From positions 620,001-684,000 of the forward strand of contig JAVHZZ010000017.1 in NCBI GenBank assembly GCA_036250195.1: a stretch of 64,000 nucleotides of DNA, in the 5' to 3' direction. Under the pieces are notes generated by a model. It worked only from the letters and a program-made list of their open reading frames with translations, had not been told where the DNA came from and did not search any database. Position 1 is the first letter of the stretch; the number at the start of each line of letters is the position of its first letter. The translations under genes and the position numbers were made by a program. This DNA comes from Mixophyes australis (taxonomy: Eukaryota > Chordata > Amphibia > Anura > Limnodynastidae). Of this stretch, positions 1 through 8,794 are shown piece after piece.

Positions 1-1999
1 TGATAAAGATATCTGCCAGACGACTGGCCGTGGGCAGTCCAGTTAGAGGAATAAAATGTGCCATCTTCGAAAATCGATCAATAACCACCAAGATAGTGGT
101 AAACCCTGCACTGTGGGGTAGGTCTGTGATAAAATCCATGGCCACACTTTCCCAAGGAGCATCGGGGATAGGGAGTGGACGAAGAAGGCCTGCCGGGACT
201 CTTCTACAAGTCTTGTGTTGAGCACAAGTAGTGCAGGAAGCAATAAATTTACAAATATCGGCACGTACAGTAGGCCACCAGAAGCGACGGCAAAGCAACG
301 ATGTTGTCTTCTTTATTCCAGCATGGCCGGCAATGCGGGATGAATGAGCCCACTGCAGGGTCTTGAGCCGGAGATGAGGTTCCACGAATGACCGGCCTGG
401 AGGAGGAGAGGACGTTTTGGTCCTAGTGAGGGCTACAATGTTAGAAGGATCAATAATATGCTGAGGAACCAACGGTCTTAAACGATCGGAATCGTCAAAT
501 GAGCGATATAATGCATCGGCACGTCCGTTCTTGGCTCCAGGGCAGAATGTGAGCTTCATGTTAAATCGAGCAAAGAAGGATGCCCAGCGGGCTTGCCGAG
601 GATTAAGGCAACGAGCCTCTTGAATGAACACTAGGTTCCGATGGTCGGTAAACACAGTAACAGGAAATATAGCCCCCTCCAACAGATGTCGCCATTCCTC
701 CAGAGCCGCCTTGATGGCCAGTAACTCCTTGTCCCCTATTCCATAATTACATTCACTTGGAAGAAATCGTCTGGAGAAAAACCCACACGGGTTGTGTGAG
801 CCAGCAGGAAACTCTTGAAAAAGCACCGCCCCAATGCCTACAGAGGATGCATCTACCTCTAAGAAGAAAGGTCGTTCTTGATCTGGCTGGGACAGAACTG
901 GAGCTGAAGAAAATGCTTTCTTTAAGGTTATGAAGGCAGACATGGCTTCCGAGGACCAAACCCTGGGGTTGGCAGTCTTCCTGGTTAAAGCTGTAATGGG
1001 AGCTATAATGGTGGAGAATCCCTGAATAAATTGGCGATAATAGTTTGCAAAGCCAATGAACCTTTGAATCGCTTTAAGGCCTTGTGGCTGAGGCCAGTCC
1101 AGAATAGCTGACACCTTGGTGGGATCCATACAAAGACCTTGACCCGACACAATGAAACCAAGAAAAGGTACCTGGCTAATCTCAAACACACATTTCTCCA
1201 GCTTGCAGTAGAGGTGATGTTTCCGGAGTCTACGTAAGACCTCCTTTACTTGTTCCCGATGAGTTTTCAGATCTTTAGAAAATATTAATATATTGTCTAA
1301 ATACACTACCACAGAAGTGTATAACAGGTCATGAAAGATATCGTTAACAAAGGTTTGGAAGATGGCTGGGGCGTTGCAGAGGCCGAAGGGCATCACCAGG
1401 TACTCGAAATGTCCATCTCTGGTGTTAAAGGCCGTTTTCCATTCGTCCCTCTTCTTGATGCGAATCAAATTATAGGCCCCACGGAGATCTAATTTGGAAA
1501 AAATTTGAGATCCACTGAGTTTGTCAAAGAGGTCGGAGATGAGAAGTAGTGGATATCGATTTTTGACAGTGATGCGGTTGAGAGGACGATAATCAATACA
1601 AGGCCGAAGAGACCCATCCTTCTTCTTAACGAAAAAAAACCCTGCACCCGCTGGGGAAGTGGATTTGCGGATAAATCCCCGTTTCAGGTTTTCCGAAATA
1701 TATTGAGACATGGCTGACGTCTCTGGACGAGATAAAGGGTAGGTCCGCCCTTTGGGGATGGGTTGGTCAGGAGATAAAACAATAGCGCAATCCCAGGGAC
1801 GATGAGGAGGCAAGATCTCCGCTTCCACCTTACTGAATACATCTTGGAATTCCATATAGGCCTCAGGAAGATGGGTTAGCTCGGAATGAGCCATTACTTG
1901 ACATTTTGAAGGCAAGACTCTAGACAGACATTCAAAGCGACATCCTGAACCCCACGACATAACTTGAGCGTGGTCCCAATCCATCTGAGGAGAATGCTT
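1..1999 (-). pseudogene. pol: gypsy pol: RT, RNase H, start of integrase (open to window edge)
   Basis: This frame is open from just after a TGA at 2000-2002 to the left edge. The reverse transcriptase lies at about 1660-1000, with the landmarks DGSLRPCIDYRPLN, KLDLRGAYNLIR and MPFGLCNAP. The catalytic box reads YLDN at 1303-1292 instead of the usual YLDD, so the second metal-binding Asp is Asn (codon 1294-1292) and this copy should be RT-dead. RNase H follows (DASSVGIGAVLFQ near 850, the TDHRNL segment, RADALY near 515). An HHCC integrase zinc finger lies at about 355-215, and the integrase core begins with MDFITDLP near 150. Relative to the other copy in this window, Trp is replaced by Leu at position 90. 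Only the TGA separates it from the protease in the same frame. The product would be the enzyme set that copies and integrates the element. Confidence 0.9.
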
Positions 2000-2446
2000 T
2001 CACAGCCACGGTAGCCCCAAGATGAGGGGATTAATGGACCTCGGCAACACCAAAAGTTGGATCATCTCGCTATGAAGTACTCCTACCATCAACCGAACAG
2101 GAGAAGTCACGGAGGAGATGGAGCCGTGGGTGACACGACTACCGTCGACTGCCGTCAGAGATAACGGTTGAGGCAATGGGTTTAAAGGTATTTGGAGCTG
2201 CGAAGCTAGATCCGCCGAAATGAAGTTCCCGGAGGAGCCGGAGTCCACAAAGGCCGTGGTGGAAAAGGTACCCTTGGGGGTGCTCAGGATGACAGCCATC
2301 TGAAATTCTGGGGAATTTTCTTTAGAATAGGGAGCAACTGTGGATTCTCCTAAAACGGCCTCCCCGCCACCGTTTAGGAGGAAGAGTTTCCCGGTTTCTT
2401 GGGACAAACTCTTAGCAGGTGTCCCGGATCTCCACAATACAGACAC
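2000..2446 (-). CDS. pro: gypsy aspartic protease segment of pol
   Basis: This is a retropepsin-like domain that would cleave the Gag-Pol polyprotein. The active-site triad is visible as FVDSGSSGNF (D-S-G in place of the common D-T-G), and the C-terminal flap-type motif is PLILGLPWL. It overlaps the end of gag by 73 bases and lies in the -1 frame relative to gag, which is the usual arrangement for producing Gag-Pol by ribosomal frameshifting. The N-terminal part of the frame inside the overlap is probably not used as an independent start. The frame ends at a TGA (2000-2002) directly after the LGLPWL motif, where related elements continue into RT; I read this as a nonsense mutation and not a natural end. 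Confidence 0.85.
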   Translation of the reverse strand: MSVLWRSGTPAKSLSQETGKLFLLNGGGEAVLGESTVAPYSKENSPEFQMAVILSTPKGTFSTTAFVDSGSSGNFISADLASQLQIPLNPLPQPLSLTAVDGSRVTHGSISSVTSPVRLMVGVLHSEMIQLLVLPRSINPLILGLPWL

Positions 2447-3318
2447 AGGCGTTGTTTGAAGCGTCTCTCCCTCTCTTCAAGGGATAATTTAGAGCGTCCT
2501 ACTTGCATTGGTTCGTCCACTGGCAGGATGGGATTTTGGAACTGGGGTGCTAACCGTGGTATGAACCGTTTGCCAGGAGAGCGTTCCTGCGTGCGCTCTT
2601 GGTAGCGCAAATCCACCTTTATGCACATGGAGATGAGGGAATCTAACTCGGCCGGGAGTTCTCTGGAAATTAGCTCATCCTTAATCCGGTCAACCAGACC
2701 TTGCCAAAAGGTTGCCACCAGTGCTTCGTTATTCCATTTTAACTCGGAAGCCAGGGTCCGAAATTGAACTGCGTATTGCCCCACGGACAGGTCACCTTGG
2801 CGGAGGTTTAACAAGCTAGTAGCTGCAGAAGCAACTCTTCCGGGATCATCGAAGACTTTTCTGAAAGCTTCAATGAAGGAGTTGGAGCTATTAAGAAGTG
2901 GACCCCCTTGTTCCCATAAAGGTGAGGCCCAGGCAAGGGCTTGACCACTGAGGAGGGAGATGAGAAAGGCTACTTTGGTGCGTTCTGAAGAAAAGGCCCC
3001 TGGGTTGCACTCAAATTGAATGGCACATTGGTTCAGAAAGCCCCTGCACTTCTTGGGATCACCGTCAAACTTTTCGGGTGTCGGGATGCGTAAACCGGAG
3101 GCCGCTGTAGAGACCGTAACCACACTGGATGCTGTGGATGCAGAAGAGGTTATGGCTGGTGTAGCGGGTGAAGCATTCTGAAATGTATCGAAGCGGGTAG
3201 CAATCCCTTGGACACATTGTAGGAGATGCGCTTGGGCTGCTTCTTGTTGCTCCACTCGTTGAGCCAAATGCAGGAGTAGGTCTCGAGCAGACGGTTCACC
3301 AGACCCCTCCGTTGTCAT
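2374..3318 (-). CDS. gag: gypsy Gag, Sushi/PEG10-like, 314 aa
   Basis: This is the structural capsid-type protein of the chromovirus, which assembles the particle and binds its RNA. The ATG at 3318-3316 is the first after the LTR. A coiled segment rich in Leu, Gln and Glu occupies residues 10-45 and is followed by a Ser/Thr/Ala-rich linker. The capsid region begins with PTPEKFDGDPKKCRGFL, which is typical of Sushi-ichi/PEG10 family Gags, and contains QALAWASPLWEQ. Near the C terminus is one CCHC zinc knuckle, CLYCGDPGHLLRVC. The frame is intact. It overlaps the protease frame at 2374-2446. Sushi-type Gags have been domesticated in mammals (PEG10, RTL1), but here Gag sits in a complete LTR-gag-pol context and is ordinary transposon coding. 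Confidence 0.93.
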   Translation of the reverse strand: MTTEGSGEPSARDLLLHLAQRVEQQEAAQAHLLQCVQGIATRFDTFQNASPATPAITSSASTASSVVTVSTAASGLRIPTPEKFDGDPKKCRGFLNQCAIQFECNPGAFSSERTKVAFLISLLSGQALAWASPLWEQGGPLLNSSNSFIEAFRKVFDDPGRVASAATSLLNLRQGDLSVGQYAVQFRTLASELKWNNEALVATFWQGLVDRIKDELISRELPAELDSLISMCIKVDLRYQERTQERSPGKRFIPRLAPQFQNPILPVDEPMQVGRSKLSLEERERRFKQRLCLYCGDPGHLLRVCPKKPGNSSS

Positions 3319-3838
3319 GGCCAGAGTATACTGTCACGACTGATAGTGGGTACCTGCTGTTGTTGGCGCAACTCAGAGGAAGGCGCGGAGTCTAACGTGC
3401 CCCTGGTATTCACCAGGAACCCCCGCAAGGAAGTATGGACTCCGCTGCAGGGACACGCAGGTCGCGGTCCTTCCTAGAGTCCACAGCGAGATACAAGGAG
3501 GTGTCAGACAGGCCGGGTCAGCAACGTTCAGGTAGAAGAGGTACAAAGGGAAATCCAGAAGAATGGTGAGGCAAGCCGGGTCGGTAACTTTCAGGGAGAA
3601 CAGTACAAAGGCAGAATCCAAATAGGGGTGGTCAAACGGTCCGGGTCAAAAGGTCACAAGCAGCACGAGGATAGTCAGGAACGAATACAGCAACTGGTAT
3701 ACACAAACGCTGGAGGCAGGAAGACCTGATACTCTGGCACTGGTGAGAGGGCAGGAAGAGGTTTAAATACTGTGGTAACCCAATCAGAATCAGCGCTGCA
3801 GCGCTGTCATACCTGCCGCCGGGAATCCTTCATAGCGT

Positions 3839-3857
3839 CCCGTTGCCTAGCAACGGG
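3839..3857. promoter_or_regulatory. RFX X-box-like palindrome in LTR U3
   Basis: CCCGTTGC-CTA-GCAACGGG is a perfect inverted repeat with 8-bp arms. Its core GTTGCCTAGCAAC fits the RFX X-box rule RYYNYY-N-RRNRAC. It is also present at 62798-62816 in the other LTR copy. Binding is inferred only from the motif. Confidence 0.5.
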
Positions 3858-3906
3858 GCGCGTCATCACACCCAGAGGTCGGACGGCAGGGGGATCCGGA
3901 AGTGAT

Positions 3907-3933
3907 GCGTCTGGTTGCTATGCAACCAGACGC
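3907..3933. promoter_or_regulatory. 27-bp perfect palindrome in LTR U3
   Basis: GCGTCTGGTTGC-TAT-GCAACCAGACGC has 12-bp perfect arms containing GTTGC/GCAAC half-sites like the palindrome 50 bases away. In the other LTR copy (near 62867) the second arm is removed by the 19-bp deletion. It could be a protein-binding dyad or a hairpin. Confidence 0.45.
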
Positions 3934-3974
3934 GCTGTCAGCAGACAGGCGGCCGTGCGGAACGGCGCCTGACA

Positions 3975-4368
3975 TTCTCCCTCTGCAGGTTCGGCTGGTT
4001 GTGTGACATCAGGTCAGAGGTCTGGGCGTGCTTCTTATGCGGAAGCCGCATCTACGGCCATGGTGGGCCCGTCATCACGTGTGGAATGTGGTAGTCGTGG
4101 GTCAGTTGGTGAGCATGCCAGTAGGGTATCTGGTTCTAGCTCTGATTCCAGCTCTTCTACCTCTGGGAGTGAGGTTCCGGCCAGGTCTGGGAGGGCAGAC
4201 ACAAGATTGATGAAGCTCCTGGAGAGGAAGTTGTGTAGTACCTGCCATAGGGCGGGGTTGGAAGGTGTTGGTTCCAATGAAGGAAGCAGGATATTGAGGG
4301 ACGATGTGGTGCGCTGTTCCAATACAGCCGTCAGGGGGATATTAGGTGCCGGGTGTGTGGTAAGATAG
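3975..4368 (+). pseudogene. Outer Ngaro gag, 3' portion
   Basis: An open frame runs from the gypsy insertion point to 4368, with no start of its own. It encodes a Ser/Gly/Arg-rich segment and a small Cys-containing block (RKLCSTCHRAGLEGVG), like the poorly conserved Gag of Ngaro/DIRS elements. The 5' half of the same frame lies at 62170-62290. The gypsy element is inserted between the two halves with a TTCTC duplication. The assignment as Ngaro gag rests on position, immediately before a Ngaro-type RT remnant, and not on a strong motif. Confidence 0.6.
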
Positions 4369-4782
4369 GCACAGGTTGTTTTGTGGATATGTTTGCCATC
4401 ACTAATAAGGCTACAGATGATTTGGCAGCATCAAGGTCACGCTCTGGCGTGTTGACGAGGCATATCGAGAAATTGTCATACCTGGTTATTGAAATTGACA
4501 CTGTTGCAGGGTGTTGTAAGCTTCCAATGGAGGAAGTGGCTAAGTTGAGGGGTGTGATTGATTCGTTTCAGGGTGAGTGTAAGGTGCAGTAAAAACAGGT
4601 GCAGTCACTGCTTGGCCTGCTTAATTTTGCTTGTAGAGTGATACCCATGGGTAGGGTTTTTTGCCAGAAGTTAGAGAGGGCTATGGTTGGGATTACAAAA
4701 GCAATGCATTTTGTGAGGATATCCAAGGAAATTAGAGATTATATAGCTATGTGGTGCATGTTCTTGGAAAATTTTAAATGAG
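4353..4782 (+). pseudogene. Outer Ngaro reverse transcriptase, C-terminal remnant
   Basis: The frame reads through a region typical of the DIRS/Ngaro RT thumb-RNase H junction: an EIDTVAGCCKLP-like motif, then QSLLGLLNFACRVIPMGRVF and ending FLENF. An in-frame TAA at 4590-4592 interrupts it. The polymerase palm is absent; the sequence jumps from gag-like coding to the thumb within a few bases, so most of RT has been deleted. The inner Ngaro begins 58 bases downstream. Confidence 0.8.
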
Positions 4783-4839
4783 TTTGAAGCTGCTTTGTTT
4801 CGGCTTGAGTGTGTAAAGGCTTTTTTCATGGCTTTCAGA

Positions 4840-5058
4840 AATACAACAGAGGGATTGAATGAGACCGAGGTGATATAAACACTGAGGGGGCAGGCAGAGG
4901 AAAAAGTACAGGCATACCAGGAGTTAACTTATCTGGGTTGTGGTAGAAATCTGAGTTATCCAATCAGTGGAGCCGGAAGGGGAGGGGTTTGCTTTCCTGA
5001 GGAGGCTTATAACATATAGGAAAAGGATGTGACTTCCTCTTGCCGGATAGATTTGTTA
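4840..5058 (+). repeat. Ngaro split repeat A1
   Basis: 219 bp, matching A2 at 7209-7427 with about four differences; both end in CGGATAGATTYGTTA. Marks the 5' end of the inner element. Confidence 0.9.
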
Positions 5059-5650
5059 AGTGAGTATGGGCTCTCTGCTGTCCTGGTAAGTATTGCTACA
5101 TAAACTGATTTTTCACTGTGTTTTTTAACTGTGTTATACTGTTTTTGGTATTGCATTTATTGCTGTGATCGTGTTTATTTAAGTTGTATTTTCAGTGTTC
5201 TTTTCTTTTCACATTTGTTCCCAATCCATTCTTCTCCTTGTTTTCTCCACCTTATCTTCTTCCCCTAGTTCTTGTCCCTGCCTCCCCTACCTTTCCCCTC
5301 TCTCTTTTTCTTGTTTATTTTTTGTTACCTTTTCCTTCCCCCATTATGCTCCGGGCCAAGAGAGTTAGGGTTCCACCCCACCGCCTCGCTGAGGCTTGTT
5401 CCCCCCCCCTCGGCCCTTAGTAAGCGGCGAGCCCAGATCCGGGCCTCGCCGACGGGTGTTTCCTCTTCCCCCCTCTCGGGTAGTGGGGTGGGTGTCCCCG
5501 GCGGTTCCGCTGCGGCCGCGGCGGCTAGTAAAAGTTTCTGCGCATGCGTGACGACGCGCACGCAGACGCGCGCGCATGCGCGTCAGTCCATCCCGATTCC
5601 GGCGGCCATGTTAGATGCGGGCGCTCCAGGAGGGCCCGTGGATGCCCCTG
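5059..5650 (+). other. Ngaro 5' internal region with CpG-rich promoter-like segment
   Basis: A pyrimidine-rich stretch (5190-5345) is followed by a very GC- and CpG-rich segment (5350-5650). At 5571-5582 CGCGCATGCGCG matches the NRF1 consensus, and 5539-5550 is a one-mismatch second copy. At 5600-5611 a GGCGGCCATGTT resembles a YY1 site. A short ATG frame starts at 5609 and ends at 5661; it may be the beginning of gag before the internal deletion. Confidence 0.55.
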
Positions 5651-5942
5651 CAGCCCAGTAGAATTGACAAGGTTGTATAGGGATATGTCTACTGCTCCCG
5701 GTGGTTATTGGCTTAGACATGGTAATGGTTTTCCCCTTACAAAGTTTCAATTTTCAGCGGTATTCAAAAATTGCGTGGTTAAGCTTGGTTTGAGTGCAGC
5801 GGACTATGGGACGCATTCCTTTAGGATAGGGGCAGCTACGGTAGCGGCAGAAGAAGGTGTGTCTGAGCAGAGCATTATGGCTTTGGGTAGATGGAAGTCT
5901 AAGTGTTTTAAGCGGTATGTCAGGCCAGCTGTGGCGTTCTAG
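5651..5942 (+). pseudogene. Inner Ngaro tyrosine recombinase, C-terminal catalytic part
   Basis: The frame contains YGTHSFRIGAATVAAEEG, then ALGRWKS and YVRP. These supply the His-x-x-Arg, the Trp/His position and the nucleophilic Tyr of the tyrosine recombinase family, which would cut and join the circular DNA intermediate of the element. The first catalytic Arg and the N-terminal domain are missing, because the frame enters directly from GC-rich 5' sequence at about 5650. It can still be read in one frame up to the TAG at 5940, so the break is a deletion and not scattered decay. The closest relative in the window is the outer Ngaro recombinase at 7925-8335. Confidence 0.88.
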
Positions 5943-6229
5943 CCTTAGACAGGGCGATGTAATAAGGCTGACCTATGACGTTGCGTTGCTTACCTTGTTG
6001 AAAGGGAGCGTGGAGGGTTTTGCCATTTCTTTTCTCCGGGGGCCTGATTGGCGGTGGCACCCCGGGGTTTCCGGTTTTACCTCCGCATGGGTCACCCTGC
6101 GTTATGCGCGAATGTGGCAGTTTTTTGTTTTCAGTATTAATTATGTTTTACGTTTTGCCATTTAATTTACTACTAATAAATTACTCCATGTTGCAGGTGT
6201 ACGTCAGGATGGGAGGAGTATTTGACTGG

Positions 6230-6759
6230 TAGGCCATTCATTTGTTTTTTGGGCCGGTAAGAGCGGCCCTGCTCATGATGTGAGCAAATTTTCCAGGGCG
6301 GAGTCAATAAGATGGATAGGTGTTTGGGGTATGCGTTGGGCATCTCTGTTGAAGATACTAAAAGACACCGAGAGTAGGTTTGGGCGCCCTTTAGAACTTG
6401 TAATTCACCTTGGGGGGAATGACCTGGGTAAGTGGTCCAGTTTAGAGCTCATTGAACATATAAGATCTGATGTCGGGGCCATTAAGTTACATTGGCCAAC
6501 AGTTCACCTTACATGGTCCGATATTATCCCTAGGCGCAATTGGAGAGGGGCGGATAAACCAGCACGGATTGAGAAAGCTTGTGGGAAGGTAAATAGGGTG
6601 GTTCGGAAGATCTTTCAGGAAGTAGGTGGTGGCTGCATTAGTTATCCGTCCATAAGGGCTGTGTTGACGCAGTACTATAGGCCCGATGGTGTACATTTGT
6701 CTGATTTGGGTATGGCATACTTTATAGAGCAGATATTTGTTTTTTTTGTTTGGCTATGA
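6230..6759 (+). pseudogene. Inner Ngaro SGNH/GDSL hydrolase-like ORF
   Basis: Blocks of the SGNH hydrolase superfamily are visible in order: LVGHSFVFWAGKSG (block I, with the Ser after GH), HLGGNDLG (block III, G-x-N-D) and RPDGVHLSDLG (block V, D-x-x-H). Ngaro elements are known to carry such a hydrolase-like domain after the recombinase; its role in transposition is unknown. A TGA at about 6227-6229, directly before the first block, interrupts the frame where the outer copy has Trp, so any product would have to start downstream, and block I would be lost. From there it is open to the stop at 6757-6759. Confidence 0.82.
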
Positions 6760-6806
6760 GAGGTCGGTTGGTGGCGGGCTGCGGTTCCTGGTGGTAAACC
6801 TTAGCT

Positions 6807-7208
6807 GTGGCAGTAAGCAGCCCAATCAGCGGCCATTTTGTTACATTGAAGGCGTAGTAGGCACTCTCCTCTTAAAGGGATTGGGCAATTAGCAGAATAG
6901 CCCTTCGGGCTTAAGGGGCTCCGCTTAGGCGGGCAGGCCTCAGCTAATATGCCAAATGGGGGAGTTTGGCATTTTACGCCTAGTCGAGTCCAAATTAGTT
7001 TGGACGGAATTTACAACTAGTAGGTGTGGCCTGGATGCTGATTGGTCTGTTTATGTTGGCCACCAATTTTTCCCCAGCAGGTTTCGCCTATAATAAATTC
7101 CTGACCTTTCAAACGCCAATTCAAGTCTCTGTGTCGTTATTTTAGTTGTTAAGTTAACTCTGGTAAAGGTTAAAGATGGTATAGAAGGTTGTCCACCATA
7201 AGCGGTTT
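6807..7208 (+). repeat. Ngaro split repeat B1
   Basis: 402 bp, near-identical to B2 (7479-7880), offset exactly 672. Followed immediately by A2. Confidence 0.9.
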
Positions 7209-7427
7209 AATACAACAGAGGGATTGAATGAGACCGAGGTGATATAAACGCTGAGGGGGCAGGCAGAGGAAAAAGTACAGGCATACCAGGAGTTAACTTA
7301 TCTGGGTTGTGGTAGAAATCTGAGTTATCCAATCAGTGGAGCCGGAAGGGGAGGGGTTTGCTTTCCTGAGGAGGCTTATAACATATAGGAAAAAGATGTG
7401 ACTTCTTCTTGCCGGATAGATTCGTTA
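7209..7427 (+). repeat. Ngaro split repeat A2
   Basis: 219 bp copy of A1, directly abutting B1. The B1/A2 junction is the join expected from a circular intermediate. Confidence 0.9.
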
Positions 7428-7478
7428 CCCACCCACCCATCCCATATTGTGGTATTGATATTGGACTTGTGTTTACAA

Positions 7479-7880
7479 GTGGCGGTAAGCAGCCCAATCG
7501 GCGGCCATTTTGTTACATTGAAGGCGTAGTAGGCACTCTCCTCTTAAAGGGATTGGGCAATTAGCAGAATAGCCCTTCGGGGTTAAGGGGCTCCGCTTAG
7601 GCGGGCGGGCCTCAGCTAATATGCCAAATGGGGGAGTTTGGCATTTTACGCCTAGTCGAGTCCAAATTAGTTTGGACGGAATTTACAACTAGTAGGTGTG
7701 GCCTGGATGCTGATTGGTCTGTTTATGTTGGCCACCAATTTTTCCCCAGCAGGTTTCGCCTATAATAAATTCCTGACCTTTCAAACGCCAATTCAAGTCT
7801 CTGTGGCGTTATTTTAGTTGTTAAGTTAACTCTGGTAAAGGTTAAAGATGGTATAGAAGGTTGTCCACCATAAGCGGTTT
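7479..7880 (+). repeat. Ngaro split repeat B2
   Basis: 402 bp copy of B1 that ends the inner element; a 51-bp unique spacer (7428-7478) separates it from A2. Confidence 0.9.
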
Positions 7881-8340
7881 ACAGGTGAGTTGTTAGCTTA
7901 GATCAGCAATCAGTTCAGGGTTACTTCACAGAAATGTTGTGGTTAAGAATGATAACATAGCTTGTAAGATCCATAGATCAAAGACTGATCCTTTGGGTAG
8001 GGGGCGGTGGATTACCTAGCATCGTAATCAGGATATTGCAGTTTGCCCGCTTGAGTTTACAAGATTGTATAGAGATATGTCCCCTGCTCCTGGTGGTAAT
8101 TGGCTTAGGCACCATGATAGGTACCCCCTTACGAAGGTCTAGTTTTCCGCGGTCTTTAAGAATTGTATTGCTAAACTTGGATTGGATACAGCAGACTATG
8201 GGACTCATTCTTTTAGAATAGGAGCGGCTACAGTAGCGGCGGAGGAGGGTGTGTCGGAACAGAGTATCGTGGCTTCGGGTAGGTGAAGGTCTAAGTGTTT
8301 CAAACAGTATGTTAGGCCAGCTGTTGCGCTTTAGGCTTAA
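7881..8340 (+). pseudogene. Outer Ngaro tyrosine recombinase, decayed
   Basis: This resumes the element interrupted at 4840. Near 7950-7990 the sequence encodes a SKTDPLGRGRW-like stretch, which corresponds to the recombinase Lys region. The segment from about 8060 parallels the inner copy (RLYRDMS, then YGTHSFRIGAATVAAEEG at about 8197-8250, YVRPAVAL at the end). Stops at about 8141 (TAG) and 8284 (TGA) break the frame. It keeps more of the N-terminal side than the inner copy but is more mutated, consistent with an older insertion. Confidence 0.82.
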
Positions 8341-8579
8341 TAATGCGATGTGGTAAGGCTGACCCATGACATGCGTTGCTTGTCTTGTTAAAAGGAGGCG
8401 TGGAGGGATTTGCCATTTCTTTTCCCCGGGGGCCTGATTGGCTTGTGGCACCCCGGGGTTTCCGGTTTTAGCTCCGCATGCGTCACCCTGCGTTGCGCGC
8501 AAATATATAGTAGTGTCTTTCTCTAATACCATGTATTATGTCTTGAAATTTGTTTTATGTGCATTTTACTCCATGTGGC

Positions 8580-8790
8580 AGGTTCACGGGAGGATGGGAA
8601 GCATTTTTGGCTGGTCGGCCATTCATTTGTTTTTTGGGCCGGTAAGAGTGGTCCTGCTCATGATTTGAGCAAATTTCCCCGGGCAGATTCAGTTAGATGG
8701 TTAGGTTTTAGGGGTTTACGTTGGGCGACGCTATTAAAGATTCTAAGGGATAGCGAGATAAAGTTTGGGTGCCCTTCAGTGCTTATAATC
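8580..8790 (+). pseudogene. Outer Ngaro SGNH hydrolase, N-terminal fragment
   Basis: One frame encodes WLVGHSFVFWAGKSGPAHD and continues in register with the inner hydrolase for about 60 codons. It breaks off near 8790, where unrelated AT-rich sequence begins, so blocks III and V are lost. No B-type split repeat of this outer element was found downstream, so its 3' end is missing. Confidence 0.78.
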
Positions 8791-8794
8791 AACA

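Larger units (their letters stand above)
1..3974 (-). mobile_element. Sushi-type Ty3/gypsy chromovirus, 5' part cut by window edge
   Basis: Read on the minus strand, the order is 5' LTR (3974-3332), gag (3318-2374), protease (2446-2000), reverse transcriptase, RNase H and the start of integrase (1999-1). This is the gene order of Ty3/gypsy retrotransposons. The gag resembles that of Sushi-ichi/PEG10-type elements, and the integrase end seen at the other side of the window carries a chromodomain, so this is a vertebrate chromovirus. The gag ATG lies only about 14 bases after the LTR and no clear tRNA-complementary primer site is visible; self-priming as in Tf1/sushi elements is possible but not shown. 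The outer flank at 3975-3979 is TTCTC, the same five bases that precede the LTR at 62291. The element is inserted inside a Ngaro gag reading frame. Damage: one nonsense codon, and the second Asp of the RT active site is lost. Confidence 0.93.
3332..3974 (-). repeat. 5' LTR of the gypsy element (643 bp)
   Basis: The ends are TGTCAC... and ...CTGACA, obeying TG/CA. It matches 62291-62914 throughout; I count five substitutions, mostly G/A, plus one 19-base gap (3922-3940 region) that accounts exactly for the length difference. On the minus strand a TATA-like GTATTTAAAC lies at 3770-3761. Two long palindromes resembling RFX X-boxes lie in the part that precedes the TATA (see separate entries). 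The outer flank is TTCTC (3975-3979). Confidence 0.95.
4840..7880 (+). mobile_element. Inner Ngaro (tyrosine-recombinase retrotransposon), internally deleted
   Basis: The element has the diagnostic split direct repeats A1 - coding - B1 - A2 - B2. A1 (4840-5058) matches A2 (7209-7427) over 219 bases, and B1 (6807-7208) matches B2 (7479-7880) over 402 bases. Between them are a GC-rich 5' region, the end of a tyrosine recombinase and an SGNH-hydrolase-like ORF. This is the known architecture of Ngaro elements, which integrate by recombinase through a circular intermediate and leave no target duplication; none is seen. The RT and most of the recombinase are missing (junction near 5650), so it is non-autonomous. 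It splits the outer Ngaro, whose recombinase resumes at 7881. Confidence 0.9.

Noticed and set aside
5272..5661. Open frames in the GC-rich Ngaro 5' region
   Set aside because: Open on several frames because of the lack of TA-rich stops; better explained as a CpG-rich promoter region.
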